64,000 bases of DNA from Flavobacteriales bacterium (GCA_025055635.1 JANWWQ010000004.1:20478-84477); one strand, 5' to 3'. Positions 44,202 to 53,620 are shown, numbered from the stretch's first letter. Notes: generated by a model not told the origin, from the letters alone. Numbers and translations are program-made.

Positions 44202-45194
44202 ATGTATACCTCCTTACCGTCCATTGTATTTTTTGGAACTCCCGACTTCGCATCAGCCGCTTTGGAGTATTTATTTTTTAAAAATGTTCCTATTGTAGGG
44301 GTGGTAACTACTCCAGATAAACCTGCCGGGAGAGGGTTAAACCTAAAAGCTTCGCCAGTGAAGCAGAAAGCCCTTGAATTGAACTTGCCGATTGTGCAGC
44401 CCCAATCCCTTAAAGATCCTGCTTTCATTGCATCTTTAATTGCTATGAATGCGGAAGCATTCGTGGTAGTGGCTTTTCGTAAGTTACCAGCTGAAGTTTG
44501 GCAAATTCCTCCTAAAGGCGCCATTAACTTGCACGCTTCACTTTTGCCTCAGTACCGCGGAGCAGCGCCTATTAATCATGCGATTATACAAGGGGAAACA
44601 ATCACGGGTCTCACCACATTTTTTATCAATGACCGCATTGATGAAGGACATATTATTTTGCAAAAGGTAATACCAATCGGCCCGGATGACACGGCCGGGG
44701 ACCTTTATGAAAAGATGAAAGCCGAGGGTCCTCCCCTGTTGCTTCAGACCCTAGAGTGGATTCAGAAATTCGGCCCTAAATATGCCCGTCCCCAACCTTC
44801 TGATTCAGCACCCCTGAAAACGGCTCCTCGCCTTACTAGGGAGAATACCCGAATTCACTGGGAATGGCCAGCAGCCCACATCCGCAACTTTGTCCGCGGA
44901 TTAGCACCTCAACCGGGGGCTTGGTGTAGTGTGCCTCGTGAAGGCAAGCCTCCCGATACATGGAAAATCTTTCAATGCCGAGCTGAAGAAGATGGATCGG
45001 GGGGGGCGCCGTCCTCCTATACCCCTGGACAGCTCGTGGCTTTCGGTCATACACTCAAGATCCGTTGTTACGATGGCTGGATTGTGCCTCTTGTCATTCA
45101 ACAAGCTGGTCGTAAGCCACAGCAGAATGAAACTTTTCTGCGAGGCATTCACAATCAGGGTTTCCCAATTTTAAAGAAAAGCGAACCAACCTAA
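44202..45194 (+). CDS. fmt: Methionyl-tRNA formyltransferase
   Basis: 330 aa. Formylates initiator Met-tRNA using 10-formyl-tetrahydrofolate. Catalytic domain: IVFFGTPDFASAALEYL, VVTTPDKPAGRGLNL, INLHASLLPQYRGAAPIN (folate-site Asn/His), and TTFFINDRIDEGHIIL with the catalytic Asp. The C-terminal tRNA-binding domain includes RENTRIHWEWPAAHIRNFVRGLAPQPGAW. Its stop interleaves with that of the convergent capD-like gene in CTAA. Confidence 0.96.
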   Translation: MYTSLPSIVFFGTPDFASAALEYLFFKNVPIVGVVTTPDKPAGRGLNLKASPVKQKALELNLPIVQPQSLKDPAFIASLIAMNAEAFVVVAFRKLPAEVWQIPPKGAINLHASLLPQYRGAAPINHAIIQGETITGLTTFFINDRIDEGHIILQKVIPIGPDDTAGDLYEKMKAEGPPLLLQTLEWIQKFGPKYARPQPSDSAPLKTAPRLTRENTRIHWEWPAAHIRNFVRGLAPQPGAWCSVPREGKPPDTWKIFQCRAEEDGSGGAPSSYTPGQLVAFGHTLKIRCYDGWIVPLVIQQAGRKPQQNETFLRGIHNQGFPILKKSEPT

Positions 45195-47155
45195 ACGCCT
45201 TCACCCGAAAGGTCAGAATCAACAGATACCTTGTCCAGAACAGAAAATTTAGAATTATTACTAATGTACTCAGGAACAAGTTCTTTCATCACAGCCACCA
45301 TGCCAAGTTCATCGTGGAGGGCAAAACATTTCTGCAACTCTTTCAACTTTGCTTCCACAAATTCCAATTCAAATTCAGCCACTTTTGCTTTGAGAATTTT
45401 CTCATGGTGAGTAGGTATTGTTTTTTCTGAATCATTAAGCAATTCCTCAGTGAGCTTTTCACCCGGCCTGAGCCCAGTGAACACGATCTCTATGTCTTCA
45501 TAAGGCCTTTTTCCCGCCAGACGGATCATTTTTTCAGCCAAATCCAAAATACGAATCCGTTCACCCATGTCAAAGAGGAAAATTTCTCCGCCATTTCCTG
45601 TTACGCCCGCCTCCAGGACGAGGCGACAGGCTTCCTGGATGGTCATAAAGTACCGGGTTACTTCTGGATGTGTCACTGTTACGGGGCCTCCGCTTTCTAT
45701 TTGTTTTTTAAATCGAGGTATTACAGAGCCGTTAGATCCCAGCACATTTCCAAAACGTGTAGTGACAAAGCGAGTACCCCCAGATACTGCCGTGTGGCAG
45801 CGGTCCAATGCCTGCGTATAAATCTCGGCCACGCGCTTACTGGCTCCCATCACATTGGTGGGGTTGACGGCCTTGTCGGTGGAAATCATCACAAATTTTT
45901 TAACTCCGTGCGTCACGGACAGGTCGGCCAAGATTTTTGTGCCAAATACATTCACACGCACAGCCTCCCTCGGATTGAGCTCCATGATGGGCACGTGTTT
46001 ATAGGCAGCGGCATGAAAAACGATTTCCGGCCGATATCGTCGGAAAATGTAATCCATGCGGCATTCATCGGTGATATCGGCCACCAAAGCTTTAGCATAG
46101 GTTATTTTATGTTGTTCCTGAAGTTCTAAATGAAATTCCACAAGGGGCGTTTCGGCATTGTCCACTAATAATAGTTCCGCTGGTTCAAAGCCTGCCACTT
46201 GCCGCGCCAGTTCGCTTCCGATGGAACCGGCAGCACCTGTTATCAATACCCGTTTTCTATGTAATTGGTCAGAAATGGCTTTTGTATCAATGTGGATGGG
46301 GTCTCTCCCCAGAAGGTCTTCCAACCGAACATCCTTCAATCTATGAACATTCAATTCGGAGTTGATCCAAGTTCTTACGGGGGGTACCTGCAGCACTTTG
46401 AGGTTTAGAGATAAACATTGTTCTATAAATTCCTTTTTTCGTTTATCGGAGAGCGATTGGATAGAAATAATCACCTGGCGAACATTGTGACTTTTCACCA
46501 GTTTTTCCAGACAATTTCTCGCCGCACAGATAGGCACTCCATCCAAGCGTTTATTATGGAGGCCAGGATTATCATCCAGGAAAGCCACAATGCGGTATCG
46601 TGTCTGGGGATCTTTGTCAATGGCCCGTTTGGTAATGTAACCGGCTTGTCCAGCTCCGAAAATCACAGTGGGAACTTTCAGTCCAAAGCCAGCTTCCGTA
46701 AAATCCAATATCAGGCGTATGAAAATTCTGTACCCGATGAGAACAAATGTGCTCGCCAGAAAATCAAAAAGGTACACTGTGTTGGGAGCTTTGAAACCCA
46801 ATATGGATTTAAGCAATGTCAAATTAAGCAAAATGAGCAACAGCATGGCCGAAAAATTGGCCAACAGGATCCGGAAGGCATCCTTCTCCCCGGCAAAGCG
46901 TACCACCCCATTGTAAGTTTTAAAAAAGTAAAAGAAAAGGGCCTTCACAATTACCGTGAGACCCAAAAGAGCAGGCAACTGATCGGTGAGGCTTCCGCGA
47001 CGCAAAAACTGCCAAAAGAGGAAGTAGCAAACAAAATAGCTGAATCCTGAGAGCAGAATATCAGCCCAAAGTACCGTTAAGCGGGAGGTATACTTCTTGG
47101 TTAGGAATTTTTTGAGGGAGTTCCCAAAGCTTAAAGTCAGCCGTTTCATTTTCAT
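45191..47155 (-). CDS. Membrane-bound nucleotide-sugar 4,6-dehydratase (CapD/PglF/WbpM-like)
   Basis: 654 aa. N-terminal ~4 membrane helices (residues ~25-150), a CoA-binding-like Rossmann region (VIFGAGQAGYITKRAI), then the SDR domain at ~295-600: VLITGAAGSIGSELARQ, FHAAAYKHVPIMELNPREAV, STDKAVNPTNVMGASKR (Met in place of the SDR Tyr, as in this subfamily) and TRFGNVLGSNGSVIPRF. It dehydrates UDP-GlcNAc or a related sugar for surface glycans. Overlaps the upstream aminotransferase gene by 4 nt (ATGA); the two catalyse consecutive steps in making an amino-deoxy sugar. Confidence 0.9.
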   Translation of the reverse strand: MKMKRLTLSFGNSLKKFLTKKYTSRLTVLWADILLSGFSYFVCYFLFWQFLRRGSLTDQLPALLGLTVIVKALFFYFFKTYNGVVRFAGEKDAFRILLANFSAMLLLILLNLTLLKSILGFKAPNTVYLFDFLASTFVLIGYRIFIRLILDFTEAGFGLKVPTVIFGAGQAGYITKRAIDKDPQTRYRIVAFLDDNPGLHNKRLDGVPICAARNCLEKLVKSHNVRQVIISIQSLSDKRKKEFIEQCLSLNLKVLQVPPVRTWINSELNVHRLKDVRLEDLLGRDPIHIDTKAISDQLHRKRVLITGAAGSIGSELARQVAGFEPAELLLVDNAETPLVEFHLELQEQHKITYAKALVADITDECRMDYIFRRYRPEIVFHAAAYKHVPIMELNPREAVRVNVFGTKILADLSVTHGVKKFVMISTDKAVNPTNVMGASKRVAEIYTQALDRCHTAVSGGTRFVTTRFGNVLGSNGSVIPRFKKQIESGGPVTVTHPEVTRYFMTIQEACRLVLEAGVTGNGGEIFLFDMGERIRILDLAEKMIRLAGKRPYEDIEIVFTGLRPGEKLTEELLNDSEKTIPTHHEKILKAKVAEFELEFVEAKLKELQKCFALHDELGMVAVMKELVPEYISNNSKFSVLDKVSVDSDLSGEGV

Positions 47156-48354
47156 GCATTCCGAGATTTGTGAACAACTTGTCCAAGTGTCTCTTCAATC
47201 CTTTCCCATTCTTCTTCAGTTAGTCCGGAACCTGAAGGAAGGCACAAGCCGTCGCGGAAAAGCCTTTCGCTCACACTCCCGCCGTAACGAGGGGCATCAC
47301 GAAATACCGGTTGCAGGTGCATAGGCTTCCATAAGGGCCTGCATTCAATGTTCTCAGCTTCCATAGCCAACCGAAGCATTTCACGGTCAAAACCACAGCA
47401 GCCCGCATCTACCAAAATACAAGTAAGCCAGCGGTTACTGAAATTGCCCTCCACCTCTGGCTGGAATTTCACCCCCTCCACATCCTCAAAAAATCTCCGA
47501 TAGCGCTCAAAATGTGCCCGACGAGCTCTTATTTTGTCCTCCAGCGTTTCCAATTGCCCCCGACCAATTGCCGCCAGTACATTGCTCATGCGGTAATTGT
47601 AACCAATATGGGAATGTTCGTAATGCGGCGCTGGATCTCGGGCCTGCGTTGCCAGGAAACGGGCTTTCTGTATGGCGGCTTCATCCTCACTCAACAAGGC
47701 ACCCCCGCCTGAAGTGGTAATAATTTTATTTCCATTAAACGATAGTACCCCGAAGCGCCCCTGCGTGCCACAGGCTTTCCCATGACGCCGGCTTCCTAAC
47801 GCCTCGGCTGCATCCTCTATGAGGGGAATGTCGTATTTTCTACAAACGTTCAGAATATCCTCGGTCTTAGCAGGCATACCATATAAATGAACAGCCACAA
47901 CAGCTTTGACCTGCCTTCCGCGAGAAAGTCTATCCTTAATAGCTTCTTCCAATAAGTGGGGGCACATATTCCATGTATCAGGTTCGCTGTCCACAAAGAC
48001 CGGCGTAGCTCCCTGATACACAATAGGGTTGGCCGATGCCGCAAAAGTGAAAGATTGACAGATTACTTCATGGCCTCTTTCCACTCCACACAAAATGAGA
48101 GCCAGGTGCAAGGCCGCGGTTCCTGACGATAAGGCAGCAGCGTATCCCGCCCCTGTATAGGTACATAACTCCCGTTCAAATGCGTCCACATGGGGGCCGA
48201 GTGGGGCCACCCAGTTGCTCGCGAAAGCCTCTTCCACCAGCTCTTTCTCCCGTCCTGATAAGTGGGGAGGTGAAAGCCAAATTCTGGCTTTCAATTCTGT
48301 GCGACGTTTTTCTTTAGTTACAGCTGACTCCGACACTTTAGAAATATCAGACAA
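47152..48354 (-). CDS. DegT/DnrJ/EryC1/StrS aminotransferase
   Basis: 400 aa. PLP-dependent enzyme that aminates a 4-keto sugar. Features: WLSPPHLSGREKELVEEAFASNWVAPLG, SSGTAALHLAL, DAAEALGSRRHG and the PLP lysine in SFNGNKIITTSGGG; the GYNYRMSNVLAAIGRGQLE segment is also family-typical. The ORF begins TTG (48354); an in-frame GTG at 48336 may be used, since homologues normally begin close to IWLSPPH. It feeds the CapD/PglF-like dehydratase encoded downstream, as in bacillosamine or legionaminic-type pathways. Confidence 0.9.
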   Translation of the reverse strand: MSDISKVSESAVTKEKRRTELKARIWLSPPHLSGREKELVEEAFASNWVAPLGPHVDAFERELCTYTGAGYAAALSSGTAALHLALILCGVERGHEVICQSFTFAASANPIVYQGATPVFVDSEPDTWNMCPHLLEEAIKDRLSRGRQVKAVVAVHLYGMPAKTEDILNVCRKYDIPLIEDAAEALGSRRHGKACGTQGRFGVLSFNGNKIITTSGGGALLSEDEAAIQKARFLATQARDPAPHYEHSHIGYNYRMSNVLAAIGRGQLETLEDKIRARRAHFERYRRFFEDVEGVKFQPEVEGNFSNRWLTCILVDAGCCGFDREMLRLAMEAENIECRPLWKPMHLQPVFRDAPRYGGSVSERLFRDGLCLPSGSGLTEEEWERIEETLGQVVHKSRNA

Positions 48355-48739
48355 TCATTTGGCCAAAAGTTGCCTGCAAATTTCCTATATTAGTTGGTTT
48401 CAAATCAATTTTATTTTTTGAAAAGCCTGCAATAAAATTCACCTACATTTTTATTTATTTTTTGGGTGTGCACAATCAACTGGAAGCCCAATTGTGACCG
48501 ACCACCTTATGAATTCTTGACCACCCATATCACCCGTCTGCGGTGGCTAAGTGGGACAGTTCGGAGCGCTCGTTTCGCTGAAAAAGCCTTTGGGTCAAAT
48601 CTGCAAGGCTGAGCTAACATGTGGCTGCGCTTCGGACTAACTCAGAAAGATAACTTCTCGTTCAAGTGGATGCCCCTATCTCTATACCCATATGGCTTCT
48701 CAATTTTTTTAAAAAACCTTTTTATAAAGGATTTGGCAA
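48355..48739. other. Intergenic region upstream of tmRNA, possible IS-end remnant
   Basis: About 385 nt, no gene. Near 48496-48535 the direct repeats GACCGACCACC and TTGACCACCC recall the multiple TGACCACC-type repeats at ends of some IS21-like elements, but no transposase is present. The rest is unremarkable. Confidence 0.3.
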
Positions 48740-48747
48740 TAAATTTG
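48740..48747 (+). promoter_or_regulatory. Possible -7 box of ssrA
   Basis: TAAATTTG, 38 nt before the tmRNA 5' end; a leader of ~30 nt would be removed by RNase P. No clear -33 match. Confidence 0.45.
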
Positions 48748-48785
48748 CAATAAACTATAGGCGTTTTTTCGTTCATTGACACTAT

Positions 48786-49142
48786 GGGGCCGATCGGTTT
48801 TGACAGCGTGAAGAGTGTGTCGGTAAGCATGTGGAGGGCTGGCGATTCACCTCCTAAATCTCTGATCGTCAAAAAGTAAGTGGCGAAAGCTACAACTACG
48901 CAATGGCTGCCTAATTAAGCAGCGTTGCCATCCCTCCCCGGCCAGCCTGCCGCTGGTGGAAGGGGTGTCGTCCATGCAGGCCGCTGGTCAGGAGGGGTTT
49001 CCGGCCTGTCCAGTGTATTGCGGAAACAAGGGAAGTGCCGCTTGTCCTGTGGCTAAGCACTTCCTCCTTTAAAACAGGACTAAACATGTAGAAAGCCGAT
49101 ATGCTCCACGTTTGGACGAGGGTTCGATTCCCTCCGGCTCCA
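48786..49142 (+). ncRNA. ssrA: tmRNA (10Sa RNA)
   Basis: 357 nt. The 5' end GGGGCCGATCGGTTTTGACAG and the 3' end GTTCGATTCCCTCCGGCTCCA form the tRNA-like domain (acceptor GGGGCCG/CGGCTCC, one G-T; T-loop TTCGATT). The tag frame at 48882-48914 reads GGC GAA AGC TAC AAC TAC GCA ATG GCT GCC TAA, giving GESYNYAMAA. A Gly resume codon is usual in Bacteroidota, whose common tag is GENNYALAA. CCA is not encoded. Rescues stalled ribosomes and marks the nascent protein for proteolysis. Confidence 0.95.
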
Positions 49143-49192
49143 CTAATTTTTTTGGATATTATCCCCAACAGTTATCCATAAAAAAGCGCAAG

Positions 49193-49215
49193 AATCCCTA
49201 CAGGAGGATTTTTTT
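49193..49215 (+). terminator. Weak terminator after ssrA
   Basis: AATCC-8 nt-GGATT followed by a T run, 50 nt after the tmRNA. The stem is short, so confidence is limited. Confidence 0.35.
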
Positions 49216-49371
49216 AAAACAAAAATCCCATTTGAAGAGATTTTTCTTATTACTTCATTTCCCGTAATCTTAGAACAATCGCATCACCCAATTGCTCTGG
49301 TCAATTCTCGTGCTTTTAACTAGGTATGCAGGAATAATTCATTTTTACAAATCTAAAGCTTTGATTAGGAA

Positions 49372-49776
49372 TCAAGGGAGAAATACTGGATTGGGGGGGT
49401 GTTCCTGCCCCATACAGTGATCGGCTGGGCCAAACCAACGGCGCCTGCGTCGGGCAAAAAAATCGTACAAGTTATCGCGCCATCTGCGAGGGACCAGGCG
49501 TCCACCAGCCAACAGGCTCCAAGGAATTGGTAAATATCGCGCCATCCTTATCACGGCCTCAGAACGATCGTAACACACACCTTTTTCATAAAAGATTACA
49601 CTGTCCGATTGTGGAAATTCCACGCCATCATCTTTAAGGCTTTTATAGGTGATGCCTCCTAGGGGTGCAAAATAAAATTTTTTGCCTCCTCCACAACGCA
49701 CAACCCATCGTACTAACCCCTGACATAATCCGCACTGTCCATCATAGAAGATTATCGGCCTTTCTCCTGTTTGCAT
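49372..49776 (-). CDS. DCC1-like (DUF393) thiol-disulfide oxidoreductase-family protein
   Basis: 134 aa. YDGQCGLCQGLVRWVV contains the DxxCxxC motif that names the DCC family; LRxPRxxRDxxYDFFARRRRRWFG is the usual basic end (here LVPRRWRDNLYDFFA). Thioredoxin-like fold; activity not well established. The start codon shares one base with the sucB stop (TAATG), so it is translated with sucB. The C-terminal ~15 residues are proline-rich and may be unstructured. Confidence 0.85.
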   Translation of the reverse strand: MQTGERPIIFYDGQCGLCQGLVRWVVRCGGGKKFYFAPLGGITYKSLKDDGVEFPQSDSVIFYEKGVCYDRSEAVIRMARYLPIPWSLLAGGRLVPRRWRDNLYDFFARRRRRWFGPADHCMGQEHPPNPVFLP

Positions 49777-51071
49777 TACAAACCCAACAGTACTTCCTCT
49801 GGCTCGCGCCCCCCAAAGAGGAGCTTTATGGGATTTTCAATCATTTCCTTAACTTTAACCAGAAAACCCACCGATTCCCGACCATCAATTACCCTATGGT
49901 CGTAGCTAAAAGCCAGGTACATCATGGGACGGATTTCCACCCTGCCCTGAATAGCCACCGGCCGCTCCTGAACCTTATGCATCCCTAATATCCCGCTTTG
50001 AGGCGGGTTCAATATCGGAGTGCTCATCAGGGAACCGAACACGCCTCCATTAGTAATAGTGAAAGTGCCTCCCGTCATCTCATCCACAGAAATACGTCCC
50101 TCGCGGGCCTTTGCGGCTAATTCCTTGATTTGACGTTCTATCTCAGCGATCGTCAGCGTTTCGGCATTACGTATTACAGGCACCATAAGACCTTTGGGTG
50201 TGCTCACCGCAATGCCAATATCACAATAGTGGTAAAAGACCTGTTCCTCCCCGTCAATGGAGGAATTCACAGCGGGAAATAGGGCCAAAGCCTCCGTGAC
50301 AGCTCGGGTAAAAAAACCCATGAATCCTAGGCTTACACCGAACTTTTCCTTAAAAGACTCGCCATACTTCTTTCTTATCTCCAGGATGGCAGTCATGTCC
50401 ACCTCGTTGAACGTGGTGAGCATGGCAGTATGGTTTTTCACGCTCACCAAGCGTTCGGAAATCTTGCGGCGAAGGGTGGAGAGCTTTTTCCTCTCCTCCA
50501 AGCGCTGTCCACTAAAGGGCGAAGTTGGAATAGAAGAAGCGGCCTGTTCTTTGAATCCCTTGGCCAAATACGCTAGGACATCCTGCTTGGTGATGCGCCC
50601 CTGACGACCAGTACCCATCACCTGGGCCGAGCTTAAACCATGCTCAGCCATCAATTTGGAAGCCGCAGGAGAGGCTACGCTAGAATAGGACCCAGCTTCG
50701 GTGGATGAGCTTTTAGCCTCTGTCGGCTGGGGAATTTGTGCAGGTTCTGATTTTTCATTACCGACAGGGATACTTGAGGTTTTTAATCCGTCTACATAAG
50801 TAGACCCGGTCTGATTGTCTGTTTCCTCATTTACGGAAGTATCAATCCGAGCGATCACCTCTCCTACAGCCACCCGGCGACCCGCCTCCACCAAAATCTG
50901 AAGGCGTCCGGAAGCCCCGGCGCTGATGGCCAGTGTGGCTTTATCGGAGTCAATTTCACAGATTTCTTCGTCCTTGCGAACCAGATCACCATCCTTTTTG
51001 AGCCATGAGGCAATCTCCACTTCGCTTACCGATTCGCCCGGACTAGGAACTGTAACTTCTAGGACTGACAT
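49776..51071 (-). CDS. sucB: 2-oxoglutarate dehydrogenase E2, dihydrolipoamide succinyltransferase
   Basis: 431 aa from ATG 51071; the ORF-track start (TTG 51098) lies inside the promoter box. Lipoyl domain ~1-78 with the lipoylated lysine in [15 protein letters not shown], an acidic Ser/Pro/Glu linker, an E3/E1-binding domain ([22 protein letters not shown]...[10 protein letters not shown]), and the catalytic domain ending with [12 protein letters not shown], whose His/Asp are catalytic. TCA-cycle enzyme. sucA is not next to it; the DCC-family gene follows. Confidence 0.94.
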   Translation of the reverse strand: MSVLEVTVPSPGESVSEVEIASWLKKDGDLVRKDEEICEIDSDKATLAISAGASGRLQILVEAGRRVAVGEVIARIDTSVNEETDNQTGSTYVDGLKTSSIPVGNEKSEPAQIPQPTEAKSSSTEAGSYSSVASPAASKLMAEHGLSSAQVMGTGRQGRITKQDVLAYLAKGFKEQAASSIPTSPFSGQRLEERKKLSTLRRKISERLVSVKNHTAMLTTFNEVDMTAILEIRKKYGESFKEKFGVSLGFMGFFTRAVTEALALFPAVNSSIDGEEQVFYHYCDIGIAVSTPKGLMVPVIRNAETLTIAEIERQIKELAAKAREGRISVDEMTGGTFTITNGGVFGSLMSTPILNPPQSGILGMHKVQERPVAIQGRVEIRPMMYLAFSYDHRVIDGRESVGFLVKVKEMIENPIKLLFGGREPEEVLLGL

Positions 51072-51095
51072 CCCGGAAACAATTATTTGAAAGGC

Positions 51096-51103
51096 CAAAA
51101 ATA
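51096..51103 (-). promoter_or_regulatory. -7 box of sucB
   Basis: TATTTTTG on the minus strand, 24 nt before ATG 51071. The upstream TTG of the ORF track overlaps it, which supports the later start. Confidence 0.5.
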
Positions 51104-51200
51104 GGCATTTTGCAGGGCCTCAAGGAAAGGATCAAACATTTAAGCAGGAAACTTTGCCGTGAGAAAAAACCTCGGGCATTAAGCCACCGGTGTACCTGAG

Positions 51201-51287
51201 CGGAGAGAGAGGGATTCGAACCCCCGGTCCGCAAGTGCGGACACCTGATTTCGAGTCAGGCCCGTTAGACCACTCCGGCATCTCTCC
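51201..51287 (-). tRNA. tRNA-Ser (anticodon CGA)
   Basis: 87-nt class II tRNA: acceptor GGAGAGA/TCTCTCC, anticodon arm CCTGA-CTCGAAA-TCAGG with CGA, long variable arm (GTCCGCACTTGCGGAC), T-arm GGGGG-TTCGAAT-CCCTC, discriminator G, CCA not encoded. Its first 23 nt overlap the 3' end of pabB. Confidence 0.96.
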
Positions 51288-52455
51288 GACCCTGCAAAGG
51301 TAGCCCTTGCTCATTTCCTAGACCAAATAAACTTAATAGGCCGCGCCACTTCCACAGGCATTCTTCCCATTCTTTTTCCGGACGACTCCAGTAAGTGATA
51401 GCGCCGCCTACCGAACCGCTCCAAAATCCGGTAAGCTCATTGTACACCAAACTCCTTATCACCACATTGAGGTCAAGGTGGGTCTCCCCCTCTATGTAAC
51501 CAATACACCCAGAATACATCCCACGCCGTGAAGGTTCATACATTTCGGCAAGCTCCATGGCCTTGATTTTGGGAGCGCCCGTCATGGATCCCGGAGGAAA
51601 TGCCGCATGAATAATGTCTCCAAAACTTATTCCTGGCCTCACTTGTCCCTTTACGGTACTTATCAGTTGATGGACGTGGCTGAATGAGTGCACCCCGCAC
51701 AATTCGGATACATGAACAGTACCGGGTACACAGACGCGCGATAAGTCATGACGCACCAGATCCACTATCATAACATTTTCGCGCCTGTTCTTTGGGCTGC
51801 GAGCCAGGAATGTGGCCAGTTTCCGGTCGGTCTTTGGGTCTTCATGCCGAGGGGCGGTACCTTTAATTGGCTGCGAAACCAGAATATCTCCACGTCTGCA
51901 CAAGAAACGCTCCGGCGAGCTGCACAAAAGCCATAAATGGTGCCATTTATACAGAGCGCTAAAGGGAGCTGGCGTGCGCACACACATGGTCTCAAAAACA
52001 TCCAGCGGATCATGGACCCCAGAGGCCACAAAATCCATACAGAAATTCATTTCATAGATGTCCCCCCGACGCAGATGTTCTAGAATCCTACGAATGGCTT
52101 CCAGGTATTCTTCTTTCCTCAGGGCAGGTTGCCACTCCATAGGAGCCAGTTCCTTTTCTTGTGGCCGCCACGGCATGTTCACTCGCTGAAATGCCACCTC
52201 AGTCACCTGCACAAGAGGCCAACCAAAATGGTCGGGCTTCGAGCTGTGCAATCGTTCTATGAAGTCTTTGTATTCATAACATATCCCAACGATGTAGGAG
52301 CCGCAGGGCGATACCTCCCATAAATTGGTGCCAGAGACACTTCCTGCCAAAAGGCAGTTTTTAAAACGGCCGAATGGATCATGCCGTCCTCCCTCACCAG
52401 TCACTAAAAAAGCCACCACAGGGTACGTGGCGAAAATCTCCCGCAAGTTTTCCAC
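51265..52455 (-). CDS. pabB: Aminodeoxychorismate synthase component I
   Basis: 396 aa (GTG start, right after an in-frame stop). Chorismate-binding enzyme that forms 4-amino-4-deoxychorismate for folate. The motif QPIKGTAPR has the lysine typical of PabB where anthranilate synthases carry alanine. Further motifs: MIVDLVRHDLSRVC, FPPGSMTGAPKIKAMELAEMYEPSRRGMYSGCIGYI. The usual C-terminus ends near LLSLF; the last ~19 residues are encoded over the tRNA-Ser promoter and its first 23 nt, with the stop codon in the D-loop. Confidence 0.9.
   Translation of the reverse strand: MENLREIFATYPVVAFLVTGEGGRHDPFGRFKNCLLAGSVSGTNLWEVSPCGSYIVGICYEYKDFIERLHSSKPDHFGWPLVQVTEVAFQRVNMPWRPQEKELAPMEWQPALRKEEYLEAIRRILEHLRRGDIYEMNFCMDFVASGVHDPLDVFETMCVRTPAPFSALYKWHHLWLLCSSPERFLCRRGDILVSQPIKGTAPRHEDPKTDRKLATFLARSPKNRRENVMIVDLVRHDLSRVCVPGTVHVSELCGVHSFSHVHQLISTVKGQVRPGISFGDIIHAAFPPGSMTGAPKIKAMELAEMYEPSRRGMYSGCIGYIEGETHLDLNVVIRSLVYNELTGFWSGSVGGAITYWSRPEKEWEECLWKWRGLLSLFGLGNEQGLPLQGRRDAGVV
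51295..51327 (-). promoter_or_regulatory. Promoter of tRNA-Ser, inside pabB
   Basis: Minus strand: TTTG (51327-51324), 21-nt spacer, TACCTTTG (51302-51295), 7 nt before the tRNA 5' end. It lies wholly within the last codons of pabB. Confidence 0.8.
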
Positions 52456-52501
52456 TACTTAAACCTAATGGCTGAGATTACGCAACTTTGAGCTGTTTAC
52501 C

Positions 52502-53590
52502 ATGCGACGGCTTGATCGGTATATTATTCGTATTTTTCTACGCACATTTATCCTTTCTCTGACGCTCCTGCTGGCCCTGGTCATCGTTTTTGACTTTGCC
52601 GAAAAATTGGATGAATTTTTCGGAAGCCACGAAGATACACCCTCTTTCCGGGAATTAATCTTGGATTATTACGTCAACTTCGTGCCCTATTTTGCGGGCC
52701 TTTATGCTCCACTGTTCGTGTTTATCGCCGTGGTTTTTTTTAATTCTCGCCTTGCTATGCGGAGCGAGCTTGTGGCGATTTTCGGAGCCGGTATTAGTTA
52801 TTTCCGATTTCTCCGACCTTATGTGCTCACGGCATCCGCTATCACACTGGCCCTCCTTTACCTTGCCCATTTTGCGATTCCCCGCAGCAACGGACGACGG
52901 GTGCTTTTTGAAAAAAAATACTTGAGCGGTGGCCAGCAGGATACGCGAAATATTTACCGCCAGGTAGCACCTGGTGTCTTTGTATATATGGACTGGTTTA
53001 GCCCCCCCAACAATTTTGGTCATAAGTTTTCATTGGAAAAATTCTCGGCCAATGGACTTCAGGAAAAATGGATGGCCGTAAATGTGACCTACGATTCGCT
53101 TACAGGCCGCTGGTCGTTGCATGATTATTTGCACAGGATTTTCACTGACTCAGGACAGATTGTGGTCTCAGGGCCGAAACTGGACACCATCTTTCCTTTT
53201 AAGCCGGACTATTTTGAATTGAAAAATAAAGATGTGGAGACCATGGAGTCTCCGAAACTAAGGGATTTTATTCGGCAGGAAAAAGCCAGCGGCACACCTG
53301 CTGTAGTATACTATGAAATAGAGCTGCAAAAACGCACTTCCGTACCGCTCAGTACAATCGTGTTCACCTTGCTGGCCGTGCCGCTGTCCTCTCGGCGTGT
53401 GCGTGGGGGTACGGGCCTTCACGTTGGTCTTGGCCTGGCTGTGGCCTTTTTCTATATTTTCCTAGACAGGATTTTTATTACCTATGCATACAATGGTATC
53501 CTCGTATCCTTCTGGGCTGTGTGGTTACCCAACATTTTCTTTGCGGCCGGCACAATTTGCCTCAATGTTTTTTTTAGCAACAGGTTGTAA
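52502..53590 (+). CDS. LptF/LptG-family permease (YjgP/YjgQ)
   Basis: 362 aa. Three membrane helices in the first ~125 residues (LDRYIIRIFLRTFILSLTLLLALVIVFDF, YFAGLYAPLFVFIAVVFF, and around ITLALLYLAHFAIP), a periplasmic beta domain (~135-270), then three more helices (VPLSTIVFTLLAVPLSS...). The opening LDRYIIRIFLRTF is a family hallmark. With LptB it moves LPS from the inner membrane toward the LptC bridge. I cannot decide between LptF and LptG. Confidence 0.9.
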   Translation: MRRLDRYIIRIFLRTFILSLTLLLALVIVFDFAEKLDEFFGSHEDTPSFRELILDYYVNFVPYFAGLYAPLFVFIAVVFFNSRLAMRSELVAIFGAGISYFRFLRPYVLTASAITLALLYLAHFAIPRSNGRRVLFEKKYLSGGQQDTRNIYRQVAPGVFVYMDWFSPPNNFGHKFSLEKFSANGLQEKWMAVNVTYDSLTGRWSLHDYLHRIFTDSGQIVVSGPKLDTIFPFKPDYFELKNKDVETMESPKLRDFIRQEKASGTPAVVYYEIELQKRTSVPLSTIVFTLLAVPLSSRRVRGGTGLHVGLGLAVAFFYIFLDRIFITYAYNGILVSFWAVWLPNIFFAAGTICLNVFFSNRL

Positions 53591-53620
53591 TCCCCCCTGT
53601 GGCCCTAAAAATTGGTTACC

